From Aromatoleum aromaticum EbN1 (GTDB lineage Bacteria > Pseudomonadota > Gammaproteobacteria > Burkholderiales > Rhodocyclaceae): a stretch of DNA of 64,000 nucleotides. The first letter of the stretch is position 1. Every line of letters begins with the position of its first letter. The position numbers were made by a program, and so were the translations under genes. The DNA is taken from NCBI RefSeq assembly GCF_000025965.1, contig NC_006513.1, forward strand, positions 2,232,001-2,296,000, read 5' to 3'. The notes under the pieces are model-generated. The model had not been told where the DNA came from and did no database searches. It saw only the letters and a program-made list of their open reading frames with translations. Shown in pieces: positions 8,485-25,358 of the stretch.

Positions 8485-8509
8485 TCGGCGGCTGTGGCGG
8501 AGCCGCCGA
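8485..8509. terminator. Stem-loop between convergent genes
   Basis: TCGGCGGCT and AGCCGCCGA form a perfect 9-bp stem with a 7-nt loop in the 136-bp gap between the response regulator and the oppositely oriented FAD enzyme. There is no T-tract, so it is at best a weak bidirectional terminator. Confidence 0.45.
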
Positions 8510-8555
8510 TGATAACCGGGTGGTCGCCGACGAATCGCTTCGCAGGAGCCTTGCT

Positions 8556-9965
8556 TTATCCGGCGGGCACGATTTTCCCCGGGTTCAGCAGGCCGTCCGG
8601 GTCGAGGGCCCGCTTGAGTGCGCGCATCGCATCGACCGCGTCGCGGCCATGTTCGGCGACGAGGAAATCCTGCTTGCCGAAGCCGATGCCGTGCTCGCCG
8701 GTGCACGTGCCGCCCATCGCCAGCGCGCGCTCGACGATCCTGCGGTTGAGCGCCTCGGCGCGCAGGATCTCCGCGTCGTCGTCCGGGTCGACGAGGACGA
8801 CGGTATGAAAGTTGCCATCCCCGACGTGGCCGACGATCGGCGCGATCAGCCCGCTCGCGGCGATATCCTCGCGTGCGCCGGCGATGCAGTCGGCGAGCCG
8901 CGAGATCGGCACGCACACGTCGGTCGTCAGCCCACGGCAGCCCGGGCGCAGCGCGATGCACGAGAAATAGACGTCGTGGCGCGCCGCCCACAGTCGGGTG
9001 CGGTCCTCCGGATGCGTCGCCCAGTCGAAATCCTGGCCGCCGTTGTCACGGGCGATTTCCTGGACCATCTGCGCCTGCTCCTCGACGCTCGCCTTTGATC
9101 CGTGGAACTCGAAGAACAGCATCGGCGACTCGCGCAGCGTCGTCTTGCTGTAGCGGTTGATCGCCTGCACCGTCAGTTCGTCGAGCAGTTCGATGCGGGC
9201 GACCGGCACGCCGAGCTGGATCGTCTGGATCACGGTGCGCACCGCGCTGCCGACGTCCGGAAACGCGCAAACCGCTGCCGACACCGCCTCGGGCAGCGGA
9301 TGCAGCCGCACGATCAGTTCGGTGATCAGCCCGAGCGTGCCTTCGGAGCCGATCATCAGGCGCGTCAGGTCGTAGCCGGACGACGATTTTCGCGCGCGTC
9401 CGCCGGTGCGTATGACGCGCCCGTCGGCAAGCACCACCTCCATGCCGAGAACGTTGTCGCGCATCGTCCCGTAGCGCACCGCATTGGTTCCCGACGCCCG
9501 CGTCGCGGCCATCCCGCCGAGGCTCGCGTCCGCTCCCGGATCGACCGGAAAGAAGAGTCCGCTGCCGTGCAGCGCGGCGTTGAGCTGCTTGCGCGTGATT
9601 CCCGGCTGAACGACCGCGTCCATGTCTTCGCCATGTACTGCGAGTACCTTGTTCATTTCGGAGAAATCGACGCTGATGCCGCCATGAAGCGGCAGGATGT
9701 GTCCCTCGAGCGAGCTGCCGGCGCCGAACGGAACGATCGGCACGCGATGTCTGCGGCAGGCGTCGACGATCGCAACGACTTCGGCCGTGTCATGAGGCCA
9801 GACGACGGCATCGGGCAGCATGTCCGGGAAATGCGATTCGTCGTGGCCGTGATGCGCGCGCACCGCGTCGGCGGTCGAAAAACGCGTACCGAAACGCGCG
9901 CCGAGCTCGCCGGCGAATGCGGCGGGCAACGGCTGGCGGGCGGCCGGAGCGTGGGGCAGGTTCAT
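8556..9965 (-). CDS. FAD-linked oxidase, D-lactate/glycolate dehydrogenase type
   Basis: A 469-residue flavoenzyme that should oxidise a D-2-hydroxyacid such as D-lactate or glycolate and pass electrons to the respiratory chain. The start ATG at 9965 has a GAGGAG ribosome site. The FAD-binding domain shows VPIVPFGAGSSLEGH (about 88-102), HGEDMDAVVQPG, and the FFPVDPGADASLGGMAATRA flavin loop. The C-terminal FAD-oxidase domain has the VGHVGDGNFH metal/substrate motif and ends with GGTCTGEHGIGFGK and LDPDGLLNPGKI. It resembles D-lactate dehydrogenase (cytochrome, LDHD type) and GlcD. The divergent Lrp-type regulator 120 bp away is a likely regulator. Confidence 0.88.
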   Translation of the reverse strand: MNLPHAPAARQPLPAAFAGELGARFGTRFSTADAVRAHHGHDESHFPDMLPDAVVWPHDTAEVVAIVDACRRHRVPIVPFGAGSSLEGHILPLHGGISVDFSEMNKVLAVHGEDMDAVVQPGITRKQLNAALHGSGLFFPVDPGADASLGGMAATRASGTNAVRYGTMRDNVLGMEVVLADGRVIRTGGRARKSSSGYDLTRLMIGSEGTLGLITELIVRLHPLPEAVSAAVCAFPDVGSAVRTVIQTIQLGVPVARIELLDELTVQAINRYSKTTLRESPMLFFEFHGSKASVEEQAQMVQEIARDNGGQDFDWATHPEDRTRLWAARHDVYFSCIALRPGCRGLTTDVCVPISRLADCIAGAREDIAASGLIAPIVGHVGDGNFHTVVLVDPDDDAEILRAEALNRRIVERALAMGGTCTGEHGIGFGKQDFLVAEHGRDAVDAMRALKRALDPDGLLNPGKIVPAG

Positions 9966-10085
9966 GCAGCTCTCCTCGTGATCGTGCGGCTCGTGCCGCA
10001 TGCAATTATTGCTTCCGTGACGGATCTGTCCAATCTGCGCGATCATTCGCTCCATTTCAAAGCCGGGACGCGGCGCGGAGCAGTC
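9966..10085. promoter_or_regulatory. Divergent promoter region, FAD oxidase / Lrp regulator
   Basis: A 120-bp gap between the two start codons. It is more AT-rich than the genes (patches around 10000-10060), as expected for two promoters and an Lrp site. I could not fix a -35/-10 pair or a clear dyad. Confidence 0.35.
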
Positions 10086-10565
10086 ATGAACGAATCGATC
10101 GACCGGACCGACCTGCGCATTCTCGAGCTGCTGCAGCGCGACGGGCGCCTTTCGAACGCCGACCTGGCGCAACAGGTAGCGCTGTCGCCGTCGCCGTGCC
10201 TGCGGCGCGTGCGCCAGCTCGAGCAGTCGGGTGTGATCCGCGGCTATGCCGCGCTGCTCGACTCACGGCGCCTCGGGCTGGGCCTGCAGGCCTTCGTCAC
10301 GGTGACGCTCGAGAAACGGCGCGACACGCCGATGCATGCGTTTCATGCTGCCGTGCAGTCCGCGCCCGAAGTGCTGTCGTGCTTCGCACTGACCGGCGAG
10401 ATGGATTACCTGCTGCACGTCGTTGCCGAGGATCTGGAGCATTTTTCGCGTTTTCTGATGGACCGCCTGCTCAAGCTCGACGGCATCGCGAACGTGAAAT
10501 CCTCGTTCGTGCTCCAGTCGATCAAGAACACGACCGAGATGCCGCTCGCGCAGATCGCGCGCTGA
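10086..10565 (+). CDS. Lrp/AsnC family transcriptional regulator
   Basis: A 159-residue regulator. The N-terminal winged helix-turn-helix (IDRTDLRILELLQRDGRLSN, then LAQQVALSPSPCLRRVRQLE) is characteristic of Lrp/AsnC, and SPSPCLRRV is the recognition helix. Residues 65-150 form the RAM ligand-binding and oligomerisation domain (ALTGEMDYLLHVVAEDLEHF is the usual GEYDYLL-type core). It is divergent from the FAD-linked hydroxyacid dehydrogenase and probably controls it, perhaps in response to an amino acid or 2-oxo/2-hydroxy acid. The tRNA-tufB transcription unit starts just downstream. Confidence 0.92.
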   Translation: MNESIDRTDLRILELLQRDGRLSNADLAQQVALSPSPCLRRVRQLEQSGVIRGYAALLDSRRLGLGLQAFVTVTLEKRRDTPMHAFHAAVQSAPEVLSCFALTGEMDYLLHVVAEDLEHFSRFLMDRLLKLDGIANVKSSFVLQSIKNTTEMPLAQIAR

Positions 10566-10584
10566 ACTGATTCTCGAAAAATAT

Positions 10585-10613
10585 TTGACAGAGGCCGTTT
10601 GGCCCTCTATAGT
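10585..10613 (+). promoter_or_regulatory. Sigma-70 promoter of the tRNA-tufB operon
   Basis: TTGACA at 10585-10590 and TATAGT at 10608-10613 are separated by exactly 17 bp. A GC-rich stretch (CCAGCGC) follows the -10, as in stringently controlled stable-RNA promoters. The first tRNA begins 14 bp after the -10. This is the strongest promoter I can see in the window. Confidence 0.9.
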
Positions 10614-10627
10614 CCAGCGCTTCGCTT

Positions 10628-10712
<85 letters not shown>

Positions 10713-10785
10713 GCAAGTTTTGTTGCCGGCTTCAGTTCGGTCTGATGACTGGCATCGGGTGTAATGCGGTTCGTCTGCGTTGTAT

Positions 10786-10859
10786 GCGGGTGTAGCTCAA
10801 TGGTAGAGCAGAAGCCTTCCAAGCTTATGACGAGGGTTCGATTCCCTTCACCCGCTCCA
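10786..10859 (+). tRNA. tRNA-Gly (TCC)
   Basis: The acceptor arms GCGGGTG and CACCCGC pair, the discriminator is T and CCA is encoded. The anticodon TCC is at 10818-10820. The D-arm (AGCTCAATGGTAGAGC) and T-arm (GAGGGTTCGATTCCCTT) are normal. It is cotranscribed with its neighbours. Confidence 0.97.
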
Positions 10860-10885
10860 GGTTCGGCGGTGAGTTGTTTATCGGA

Positions 10886-10960
<75 letters not shown>

Positions 10961-11031
10961 CAGCTTTTCTGCCGGCCTGGCGTAGCAGTCGATCGGTCCG
11001 GTTTTTCTGATTCTGAATATGAGGTGGCGGC

Positions 11032-12222
11032 ATGGCGAAAGGCAAGTTTGAGCGGACGAAACCGCACGTAAACGTCGGGACGATCGGTCACGTCGACCAC
11101 GGCAAGACCACCCTGACGGCGGCGATCACGACGATCCTGTCGAAGAAGTTCGGCGGCGAGGCGAAAGCCTACGACCAGATCGACGCGGCGCCCGAAGAGA
11201 AAGCGCGCGGCATCACGATCAACACCGCTCACGTCGAGTACGAGACGGCCAACCGTCACTACGCGCACGTCGACTGCCCGGGTCACGCCGACTACGTGAA
11301 GAACATGATCACCGGTGCCGCGCAGATGGACGGCGCGATCCTGGTGTGCTCGGCTGCCGACGGCCCGATGCCGCAGACGCGCGAGCACATCCTGCTCGCG
11401 CGCCAGGTCGGCGTGCCGTACATCATCGTGTTCCTGAACAAGTGCGACATGGTCGACGACGAAGAGCTCTTGGAGCTCGTCGAGATGGAAGTGCGCGAGC
11501 TGCTGTCGAAGTACGACTTCCCGGGCGACGATGTGCCGATCATCAAGGGCTCGGCGCTCAAGGCGCTCGAAGGCGACCAGAGCGACATCGGCGAGCCGGC
11601 GATCTTCCGCCTGGCCGAAGCGCTCGACAGCTACATCCCGACTCCGGAGCGCGCGATCGACCGCCCGTTCCTGCTGCCGATCGAAGACGTGTTCTCGATC
11701 TCGGGCCGCGGCACGGTGGTGACCGGCCGCGTCGAGCGCGGCATCGTCAAGGTCGGCGAGGAAGTCGAGATCGTCGGCATCAAGGCGACGGTCAAGACCA
11801 CCTGCACCGGCGTCGAGATGTTCCGCAAGCTGCTCGACCAGGGCCAGGCGGGCGACAACGTCGGCGTGCTGCTGCGCGGCACCAAGCGCGAGGACGTCGA
11901 GCGCGGCCAGGTGCTGTGCAAGCCCGGTTCGATCAAGCCGCACACGCATTTCACCGGTGAAGTGTACGTGCTGTCGAAGGAAGAAGGCGGGCGCCACACG
12001 CCGTTCTTCAACAACTATCGTCCGCAGTTCTACTTCCGCACGACCGACGTGACCGGTTCGATCGAGCTGCCCGAAGGCACCGAGATGGTCATGCCGGGCG
12101 ACAACGTGTCGATCACCGTCAAGCTGATGGCGCCGATCGCGATGGAAGAAGGCCTGCGGTTCGCGATCCGCGAAGGCGGTCGTACCGTCGGCGCCGGGGT
12201 CGTCGCCAAGATCATCGAGTAA
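11032..12222 (+). CDS. tufB: Elongation factor Tu, first copy
   Basis: EF-Tu (396 residues) carries aminoacyl-tRNA to the ribosomal A site in a GTP-dependent way. The GTPase motifs are intact: GHVDHGKTT near 18-26, DCPGHADY near 81, NKCD near 136 and SALKAL near 174, followed by beta-barrel domains 2 and 3. The open frame starts after GAGGTGGCGGC. Gene and protein are identical to the second copy at 27484-28674; the identical block runs from the ATG to 12226, including 4 nt past the stop, and ends sharply on both sides. That indicates ongoing gene conversion. It is cotranscribed with the upstream tRNAs. Confidence 0.98.
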   Translation: MAKGKFERTKPHVNVGTIGHVDHGKTTLTAAITTILSKKFGGEAKAYDQIDAAPEEKARGITINTAHVEYETANRHYAHVDCPGHADYVKNMITGAAQMDGAILVCSAADGPMPQTREHILLARQVGVPYIIVFLNKCDMVDDEELLELVEMEVRELLSKYDFPGDDVPIIKGSALKALEGDQSDIGEPAIFRLAEALDSYIPTPERAIDRPFLLPIEDVFSISGRGTVVTGRVERGIVKVGEEVEIVGIKATVKTTCTGVEMFRKLLDQGQAGDNVGVLLRGTKREDVERGQVLCKPGSIKPHTHFTGEVYVLSKEEGGRHTPFFNNYRPQFYFRTTDVTGSIELPEGTEMVMPGDNVSITVKLMAPIAMEEGLRFAIREGGRTVGAGVVAKIIE

Positions 12223-12258
12223 TTGCATATTGTCCTCATAGCGATTGCTTGATCGGAA

Positions 12259-12280
12259 GGCGTCTCGGAACAGAGACGCC
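12259..12280 (+). terminator. Stem-loop after tufB
   Basis: GGCGTCTC and GAGACGCC form a perfect 8-bp stem with a 6-nt loop (GGAACA), 37 bp after the tufB stop and just before tRNA-Trp. No T-tract follows, so it is more likely a processing or 3'-protecting hairpin, or a partial attenuator, than a full terminator. Confidence 0.5.
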
Positions 12281-12296
12281 TCGTAGTCTCTGCTGC

Positions 12297-12372
12297 AGGG
12301 GCATAGCTCAATTGGCAGAGCGTCGGTCTCCAAAACCGAAGGTTGGGGGTTCGATTCCCTCTGCCCCTGCCA
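12297..12372 (+). tRNA. tRNA-Trp (CCA)
   Basis: The acceptor arms AGGGGCA and TGCCCCT pair, the discriminator is G and CCA is encoded at 12370-12372. The anticodon CCA is at 12330-12332. It lies between tufB and secE, a common position in beta- and gammaproteobacteria. The secE start is 26 nt downstream. Confidence 0.97.
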
Positions 12373-12397
12373 CTCCTTTCCGGGTATTCATATTTCG

Positions 12398-12745
12398 ATG
12401 GCCGATAAGTTGAAGGTTGCGCTGGCTCTCGCGCTGATTGCGGCCGGTGTGGTCGGCTTTTACCTGCTTTCCGAGCAGGCGCTGGTTCTCCGCGTGCTGT
12501 CGGTTCTCGCCGGAGTCGCTGCCGGCGTGGCGGTCGCCTGGCAGTCCGAGCCGGGGCGGCGTTTTGTCGCGTTCGCGCGCGAGTCGATCACCGAAACCAA
12601 GAAAGTCGTCTGGCCGTCGCGCAAGGAAACGGTGCAGACCACGGGTCTGGTGTTCGCCTTCGTTGTCGTGATGGCGGTTTTTTTGTGGGTCACGGATAAG
12701 AGTCTGGAATGGGTGCTGTACGACCTGATCCTGGGGTGGAAGTAA
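12398..12745 (+). CDS. secE: Preprotein translocase subunit SecE
   Basis: A 115-residue inner-membrane subunit that clamps SecY in the protein-export channel. Three hydrophobic segments are visible (about 7-25, 29-46 and 84-105), as in the proteobacterial three-helix form. The conserved amphipathic helix [20 protein letters not shown] lies before the last membrane segment. The nusG start follows after 2 nt, the classical secE-nusG pair. Confidence 0.96.
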   Translation: MADKLKVALALALIAAGVVGFYLLSEQALVLRVLSVLAGVAAGVAVAWQSEPGRRFVAFARESITETKKVVWPSRKETVQTTGLVFAFVVVMAVFLWVTDKSLEWVLYDLILGWK

Positions 12746-12747
12746 TC

Positions 12748-13281
12748 ATGACGAAGCGCTGGTACGTGGTACATGCCTATTCGGGCTTCGAGAAGTCCGT
12801 CCAACGCGCCTTGGTGGATCGGATCAATCGCTCCGGAATGCAGGATTTTTTCGGTCAGATTCTAGTGCCGGTCGAAGAAGTCGTCGAAATGAAGAGCGGC
12901 CAGAAGAGCATTTCCGAGCGGAAATTCTTCCCCGGCTACGTCCTCGTCGAAATGGAAATGAACGACGAGAGCTGGCACCTCGTGAAGTCGACGCCAAAAG
13001 TCACCGGTTTCGTCGGCGGCACGGCAAACAAACCGTCCCCGATTTCCGAAAAGGAAGTCGAGAAAATCATGCAGCAGATGCAGGAAGGCGTGGAGAAACC
13101 GCGCCCGAAAGTGCTGTGGGAACTGGGCGAAGTCGTGCGCGTCAAGGAAGGCCCGTTCACCGATTTCCACGGCGCGGTGGAAGACGTTAATTACGACAAG
13201 AGCAAGCTGCGGGTGTCCGTGACGATTTTCGGTCGTGCGACGCCTGTCGAACTGGATTTCAGTCAGGTCGAAAAGACCTGA
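12748..13281 (+). CDS. nusG: Transcription termination/antitermination factor NusG
   Basis: A 177-residue factor that binds RNA polymerase through its N-terminal domain and links it to Rho or to ribosomal S10. The start at 12748 gives the canonical [18 protein letters not shown]. The NGN domain includes [12 protein letters not shown]. The C-terminal KOW domain begins near 125 ([20 protein letters not shown]). A longer frame starting 39 nt upstream overlaps secE and is not the family start. Confidence 0.97.
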   Translation: MTKRWYVVHAYSGFEKSVQRALVDRINRSGMQDFFGQILVPVEEVVEMKSGQKSISERKFFPGYVLVEMEMNDESWHLVKSTPKVTGFVGGTANKPSPISEKEVEKIMQQMQEGVEKPRPKVLWELGEVVRVKEGPFTDFHGAVEDVNYDKSKLRVSVTIFGRATPVELDFSQVEKT

Positions 13282-13383
13282 CGCAGGCGGGCCTCCGGGC
13301 CCGGACGTGCCCGATGAACCGGGCGTAGCGAGGAGCGCCGGCCGTGGCCGGTGCGTTTGTACTCAAGACAGGAGCTAGCCGCA

Positions 13384-13815
13384 ATGGCGAAGAAAATCAC
13401 CGGCTATATCAAGCTGCAGGTGCCAGCTGGTAAAGCCAACCCCAGCCCCCCGATCGGTCCCGCACTCGGTCAGCGCGGCCTGAACATCATGGAATTCTGC
13501 AAGGCGTTCAACGCCCGGACCCAGGGGCTCGAGCCCGGTCTGCCGATTCCGGTGGTGATCACGGCGTTCGCCGACAAGTCCTTCACCTTCATCATGAAGA
13601 CGCCGCCGGCGACGATCCTGATCAAGAAGGCTGCGAAGATCACGAAGGGTTCGCCGAAGCCGCACACCGACAAGGTCGGTTCGATCACGCGCGCCCAGGT
13701 CGAGGAAATCGCCAAGACCAAGATGGCCGATCTGACTGCTGCCGACATGGAAGCCGCGGTGCGCACCATCGCCGGTTCCGCCCGCAGCATGGGCATCACC
13801 GTGGAGGGGCTGTAA
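13384..13815 (+). CDS. rplK: 50S ribosomal protein L11
   Basis: A 143-residue protein of the GTPase-associated centre that binds 23S rRNA with L10-L12. The family N-terminus [20 protein letters not shown] and the helix [12 protein letters not shown], plus KKAAKI and the RNA-binding C-terminal [14 protein letters not shown], are all present. The start ATG at 13384 is preceded by AGGAGCTAGCCGCA. The rplA start is 3 nt downstream, giving the usual L11-L1 unit in which L1 represses translation in other bacteria. Confidence 0.97.
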   Translation: MAKKITGYIKLQVPAGKANPSPPIGPALGQRGLNIMEFCKAFNARTQGLEPGLPIPVVITAFADKSFTFIMKTPPATILIKKAAKITKGSPKPHTDKVGSITRAQVEEIAKTKMADLTAADMEAAVRTIAGSARSMGITVEGL

Positions 13816-13817
13816 TC

Positions 13818-14516
13818 ATGACGAAGCTTTCCAAGCGTGTTCAGGCGCTGCGCACCAAAGTTGACCGCAACCGCACTTATCCCGTGACCGAAGCACTGGC
13901 GCTGGTCAAGGAATGCGCGACGGCCAAGTTCGACGAGTCGATCGACATCGCCGTGAACCTCGGCATCGATGCGCGCAAGTCGGACCAGCTGGTGCGCGGT
14001 TCCGTCGTGCTGCCCGCCGGTACCGGCAAGAGCGTCCGCGTCGCGGTCTTCGCGCAGGGCGACAAGGCTGAAGCGGCACGTGCAGCGGGAGCCGACGTGG
14101 TCGGTTTCGAAGATCTCGCCGAGCAGGTCAAGGCCGGCAACATCGATTTCGATCTGTGCATCGCCACGCCGGACGCAATGCGCGTCGTCGGCCAGCTGGG
14201 CCAGATTCTCGGCCCGCGCGGGCTGATGCCGAACCCGAAAGTGGGAACCGTGACGATGGACGTGACGACCGCGGTGAAGAACGCCAAAGCCGGTCAGGTG
14301 CAGTACCGCACCGACAAGGGCGGCATCATCCACGCGACGATCGGCCGGGCATCGTTCAGCACCGAAGCCCTGCAGCAGAACCTCGGCGCGTTGGTCGATG
14401 CACTCGTGAAAGCCAAGCCGGCCGCGTCGAAAGGTATTTACCTGCGTCGGGTGGCGCTGTCGAGCACGATGGGTTCGGGCGTTCGCGTCGAGCCGTCGAG
14501 CATCAACGCCGCCTGA
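13818..14516 (+). CDS. rplA: 50S ribosomal protein L1
   Basis: A 232-residue L1-stalk protein that also represses its own operon translationally in E. coli. Family motifs are seen: [32 protein letters not shown] near 135 and the C-terminal [19 protein letters not shown]. It sits 3 nt after rplK. A structured leader to rplJ follows. Confidence 0.97.
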   Translation: MTKLSKRVQALRTKVDRNRTYPVTEALALVKECATAKFDESIDIAVNLGIDARKSDQLVRGSVVLPAGTGKSVRVAVFAQGDKAEAARAAGADVVGFEDLAEQVKAGNIDFDLCIATPDAMRVVGQLGQILGPRGLMPNPKVGTVTMDVTTAVKNAKAGQVQYRTDKGGIIHATIGRASFSTEALQQNLGALVDALVKAKPAASKGIYLRRVALSSTMGSGVRVEPSSINAA

Positions 14517-14751
14517 CAAGGCTGAAACTAGAACTTTGGGTCGCCCCGGCGCTGCGGTGCCGGGGCGAATCGTCAAAGACCGCAGGTGTGGTCGCTCTGT
14601 GACCGCTTAAGCATTCGACAATGGCCTGCGCAGACGGTGTACCCAGAACAGGATTCTGGCTGATTTTTCGGCCGCGCTCCTGATCCAGGTCGCCGTGGGT
14701 GCGAATCGCAGTTTTGCGGTTCGCGTGTGGACTTGAAAGGAGGAAAGGCCT
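14517..14751 (+). promoter_or_regulatory. rplJ (L10) leader with several hairpins
   Basis: A 235-nt untranslated stretch between rplA and rplJ. It holds a perfect 9-bp hairpin (CGCCCCGGC 14542-14550 with GCCGGGGCG 14559-14567). A short stem (CCAGAA 14643-14648 with TTCTGG 14654-14659) is followed by CTGATTTTT. A bulged stem (14701-14710 with 14715-14724) lies just upstream of the ribosome site. In E. coli the equivalent region is bound by the L10-L12 complex to repress translation; the same role is inferred here. No clear separate promoter was found. Confidence 0.6.
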
Positions 14752-15252
14752 GTGGGTCTCAATCTCGATGACAAGAAAGCCGTAGTGGCAGAGGTGTCGG
14801 CACAAGTGGCCAACGCACAGACCATCGCGGTGGCCGAGTATCGCGGCATAGCGGTGGGCGATCTCACCGGGCTGCGTGCCAAGGCCCGCGAATCTGGCGT
14901 TTACCTGCGTGTGTTGAAAAACACACTGGTACGCCGCGCGATCGCCGAAACGCCGTTTGCCGGGCTGTCGGACCAGCTGGTCGGTCCGCTGATCTATGGT
15001 ATTTCGGAAGATCCGGTCGCTGCAGCCAAGGTGCTCAACGACTTTGCGAAGGGTAACGACAAGCTGGTGCTGAAAGCCGGTTCCTATGCGGGCAATACGC
15101 TCGACAAGGCCGGCGTGCAGGCGCTCGCATCGATCCCGAGTCGCGAAGAGTTGCTCGCCAGGCTGTTGGGCGTGATGCAGGCGCCGGTGACCGGTTTCGC
15201 TTGCACGCTGGCTGCCCTCGCGAAGAAACGCGAGGAAGAAGTGGCTGCCTGA
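14752..15252 (+). CDS. rplJ: 50S ribosomal protein L10
   Basis: A 166-residue base of the L7/L12 stalk. The start is GTG at 14752 behind a very strong ribosome site (AAAGGAGGAAAGGCCT). The N-terminal rRNA-binding half has [17 protein letters not shown] and the [11 protein letters not shown] motif; the C-terminal helix ([12 protein letters not shown]) binds L7/L12 dimers. It is followed by rplL after 39 nt. Confidence 0.97.
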   Translation: MGLNLDDKKAVVAEVSAQVANAQTIAVAEYRGIAVGDLTGLRAKARESGVYLRVLKNTLVRRAIAETPFAGLSDQLVGPLIYGISEDPVAAAKVLNDFAKGNDKLVLKAGSYAGNTLDKAGVQALASIPSREELLARLLGVMQAPVTGFACTLAALAKKREEEVAA

Positions 15253-15291
15253 GCGTTTTCCGAATAGTTTTCGATTTAGGAGTGTTTTGAA

Positions 15292-15666
15292 ATGGCAATC
15301 AGCAAAGAAGACATCCTCGAAGCCGTCGGCTCGATGACAGTGATGGAACTGAACGACCTGGTCAAGGCGTTCGAAGAGAAGTTCGGCGTTTCCGCTGCCT
15401 CGATGGCCGTGGCCGCTCCGGGTGCCGGCGCTGCCGCTGCCCCGGTCGAGGAAAAGACCGAGTTCGACGTGATCCTGCTTGCCGCGGGCGAGAAGAAGGT
15501 CGAGGCGATCAAGGTCGTCCGTGCCGCCACCGGCCTGGGCCTGAAGGAAGCGAAGGACCTCGTCGACGGCGCGCCGAAGGCCGTCAAGGAAGGCATCTCG
15601 AAGGCCGACGCCGAAGCGATCAAGAAGCAGCTGGAAGACGCCGGCGCCAAGGTCGAGATCAAGTAA
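15292..15666 (+). CDS. rplL: 50S ribosomal protein L7/L12
   Basis: A 124-residue stalk protein that recruits translational GTPases. The N-terminal dimerisation helices ([20 protein letters not shown]) are followed by the Ala/Pro-rich hinge ([17 protein letters not shown]). The C-terminal globular domain contains [16 protein letters not shown], the factor-binding face. The ribosome site is TTAGGAGTGTTTTGAA. An attenuator-like hairpin follows before rpoB. Confidence 0.98.
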   Translation: MAISKEDILEAVGSMTVMELNDLVKAFEEKFGVSAASMAVAAPGAGAAAAPVEEKTEFDVILLAAGEKKVEAIKVVRAATGLGLKEAKDLVDGAPKAVKEGISKADAEAIKKQLEDAGAKVEIK

Positions 15667-15683
15667 TACCCGTTTGTTTTTCG

Positions 15684-15714
15684 GGGCTGGCGTTCTCCGG
15701 AGCGCCAGCCCTTT
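15684..15714 (+). terminator. Attenuator hairpin between rplL and rpoB
   Basis: GGGCTGGCG (15684-15692) pairs perfectly with CGCCAGCCC (15703-15711), followed by TTTCGTGCTTTG. The short T-run suggests partial termination. A rplL-rpoB attenuator that lowers polymerase synthesis relative to stalk proteins is known in E. coli, and this hairpin occupies the same place. Confidence 0.75.
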
Positions 15715-15843
15715 CGTGCTTTGTAACGCCAAGAAGCCAGAACCCAGTGCGAGCGCAGGTGTCTACACGCCTCCCGCCCGATCCGCACCCCACGGGGCGC
15801 TGCGTTCTGTCTCTTTGACGTCCGACCTCTACCCGGAGCATCC

Positions 15844-19977
<4,134 letters not shown>

Positions 19978-20011
19978 ACCGGGCGCTCTCCAGCCCCGGA
20001 CGGAGTGATAT

Positions 20012-24241
<4,230 letters not shown>

Positions 24242-24323
24242 CGCAGAACCGCATTTCAGGATAACATCCGGCCTCTTTTTGTGGGCTGACCAATCGTAGT
24301 CAGTCGCAGCCGGAATCAACCGC

Positions 24324-24355
24324 CCGAGGCGGCCCGTGGGGCGCCTCGGTATAAT
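24324..24355 (+). promoter_or_regulatory. Hairpin directly followed by TATAAT before rpsL
   Basis: CCGAGGCG (24324-24331) and CGCCTCGG (24342-24349) form a perfect 8-bp inverted repeat. The consensus -10 hexamer TATAAT (24350-24355) begins at the next base and lies 16 nt before the rpsL ATG. No matching -35 is found at 16-18 bp, so promoter activity would need an activator or is absent. The rest of the rpoC-rpsL gap has only a T-run at 24277. Confidence 0.4.
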
Positions 24356-24371
24356 GGAAAATTCTCAAGCT

Positions 24372-24749
24372 ATGCCAACAATTAATCAGCTCGTCCGCAA
24401 ACCGCGGCAACTGGCCGTCATCAAAAGCAAGGTGCCGGCGCTCGATGCATGCCCGCAAAAGCGCGGCGTATGCACACGGGTCTATACGACCACTCCGAAG
24501 AAGCCGAACTCTGCATTGCGGAAAGTCGCCAAGGTTCGCCTGACCAACGGCTTCGAAGTCATCTCCTATATCGGCGGTGAAGGCCACAACCTGCAGGAGC
24601 ACTCGGTGGTCCTGATTCGTGGTGGCCGGGTCAAGGATTTGCCGGGTGTGCGTTACCACATCGTGCGCGGTTCGCTTGACCTGCAGGGCGTCAAGGATCG
24701 TAAGCAGTCCCGCTCGAAGTACGGCGCGAAGCGCCCGAAGAAAGCTTAA
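24372..24749 (+). CDS. rpsL: 30S ribosomal protein S12
   Basis: A 125-residue decoding-centre protein. The start at 24372 gives the canonical [19 protein letters not shown]. The residues that decide streptomycin response, lysines in TPKKPNSAL and in [10 protein letters not shown], are the sensitive type. An in-frame ATG 18 nt upstream would add MENSQA and overlap a TATAAT; neither start has a good ribosome site. It is the first gene of the str group and rpsG follows after 32 nt. Confidence 0.97.
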   Translation: MPTINQLVRKPRQLAVIKSKVPALDACPQKRGVCTRVYTTTPKKPNSALRKVAKVRLTNGFEVISYIGGEGHNLQEHSVVLIRGGRVKDLPGVRYHIVRGSLDLQGVKDRKQSRSKYGAKRPKKA

Positions 24750-24781
24750 TTGTCGGCATTCAGAAATAGCTAGAGGTTGTC

Positions 24782-25252
24782 ATGCCCCGTCGTCGCGAAG
24801 TACCGAAGCGTGAAATCCTGCCCGACCCCAAATTCGGTTCGCAGGACGTATCCAAGTTCATCAATGTGATCATGCAGGCCGGCAAGAAGTCCGTCGCCGA
24901 GCGTATCGTCTATGGCGCGTTTGCGCAGATTTCCGGCAAGGCCGGCAAGGATCCGCTCGAGGTGTTCTCGTCGGCAGTTGCCAATGTCAAGCCGGTGGTC
25001 GAAGTCAAGAGCCGCCGCGTCGGCGGCGCGAACTACCAGGTTCCGGTCGAAGTGCGTCCGTCGCGCCGCATGGCGCTGTCGATGCGCTGGCTGCGTGAAG
25101 CGGCACGCAAGCGCGCCGAGAAATCGATGGCCCAGCGTCTGGCCGGGGAACTGCTCGAGGCGGCCGAAGGCCGCGGCTCGGCGATGAAGAAGCGCGAAGA
25201 AGTCCACCGCATGGCCGAAGCGAACAAGGCATTCTCTCACTACCGTTTCTGA
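24782..25252 (+). CDS. rpsG: 30S ribosomal protein S7
   Basis: A 156-residue primary 16S rRNA-binding protein at the tRNA exit site. Family features: [34 protein letters not shown] and the beta-hairpin region [14 protein letters not shown]. The ribosome site is AGAGGTTGTC. S7 is the translational repressor of the str operon in E. coli. An attenuator-like hairpin follows. Confidence 0.98.
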   Translation: MPRRREVPKREILPDPKFGSQDVSKFINVIMQAGKKSVAERIVYGAFAQISGKAGKDPLEVFSSAVANVKPVVEVKSRRVGGANYQVPVEVRPSRRMALSMRWLREAARKRAEKSMAQRLAGELLEAAEGRGSAMKKREEVHRMAEANKAFSHYRF

Positions 25253-25270
25253 GATTCCGGAACGGTGGTT

Positions 25271-25300
25271 AATCGGGCCCTGGCAAGGGCTCGATTGTTT
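25271..25300 (+). terminator. Attenuator hairpin between rpsG and fusA
   Basis: Positions 25271-25281 (AATCGGGCCCT) pair with 25286-25296 (AGGGCTCGATT) through an 11-bp stem with one G-T pair and the tetraloop GGCA. GTTTTGTG follows. This looks like an intrinsic terminator of moderate strength inside an operon, i.e. an attenuator setting the fusA level. Confidence 0.7.
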
Positions 25301-25358
25301 TGTGACAACACAATTGGATTTTCGCGCAGCGCGCGAATTCTCGAAGGCAGGGTAGACC

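Noticed and set aside
12259-12280. Hairpin after tufB as a full terminator for the tRNA-tufB unit
   Set aside because: There is no T-tract, and tRNA-Trp and secE follow without a visible promoter, so read-through is required.
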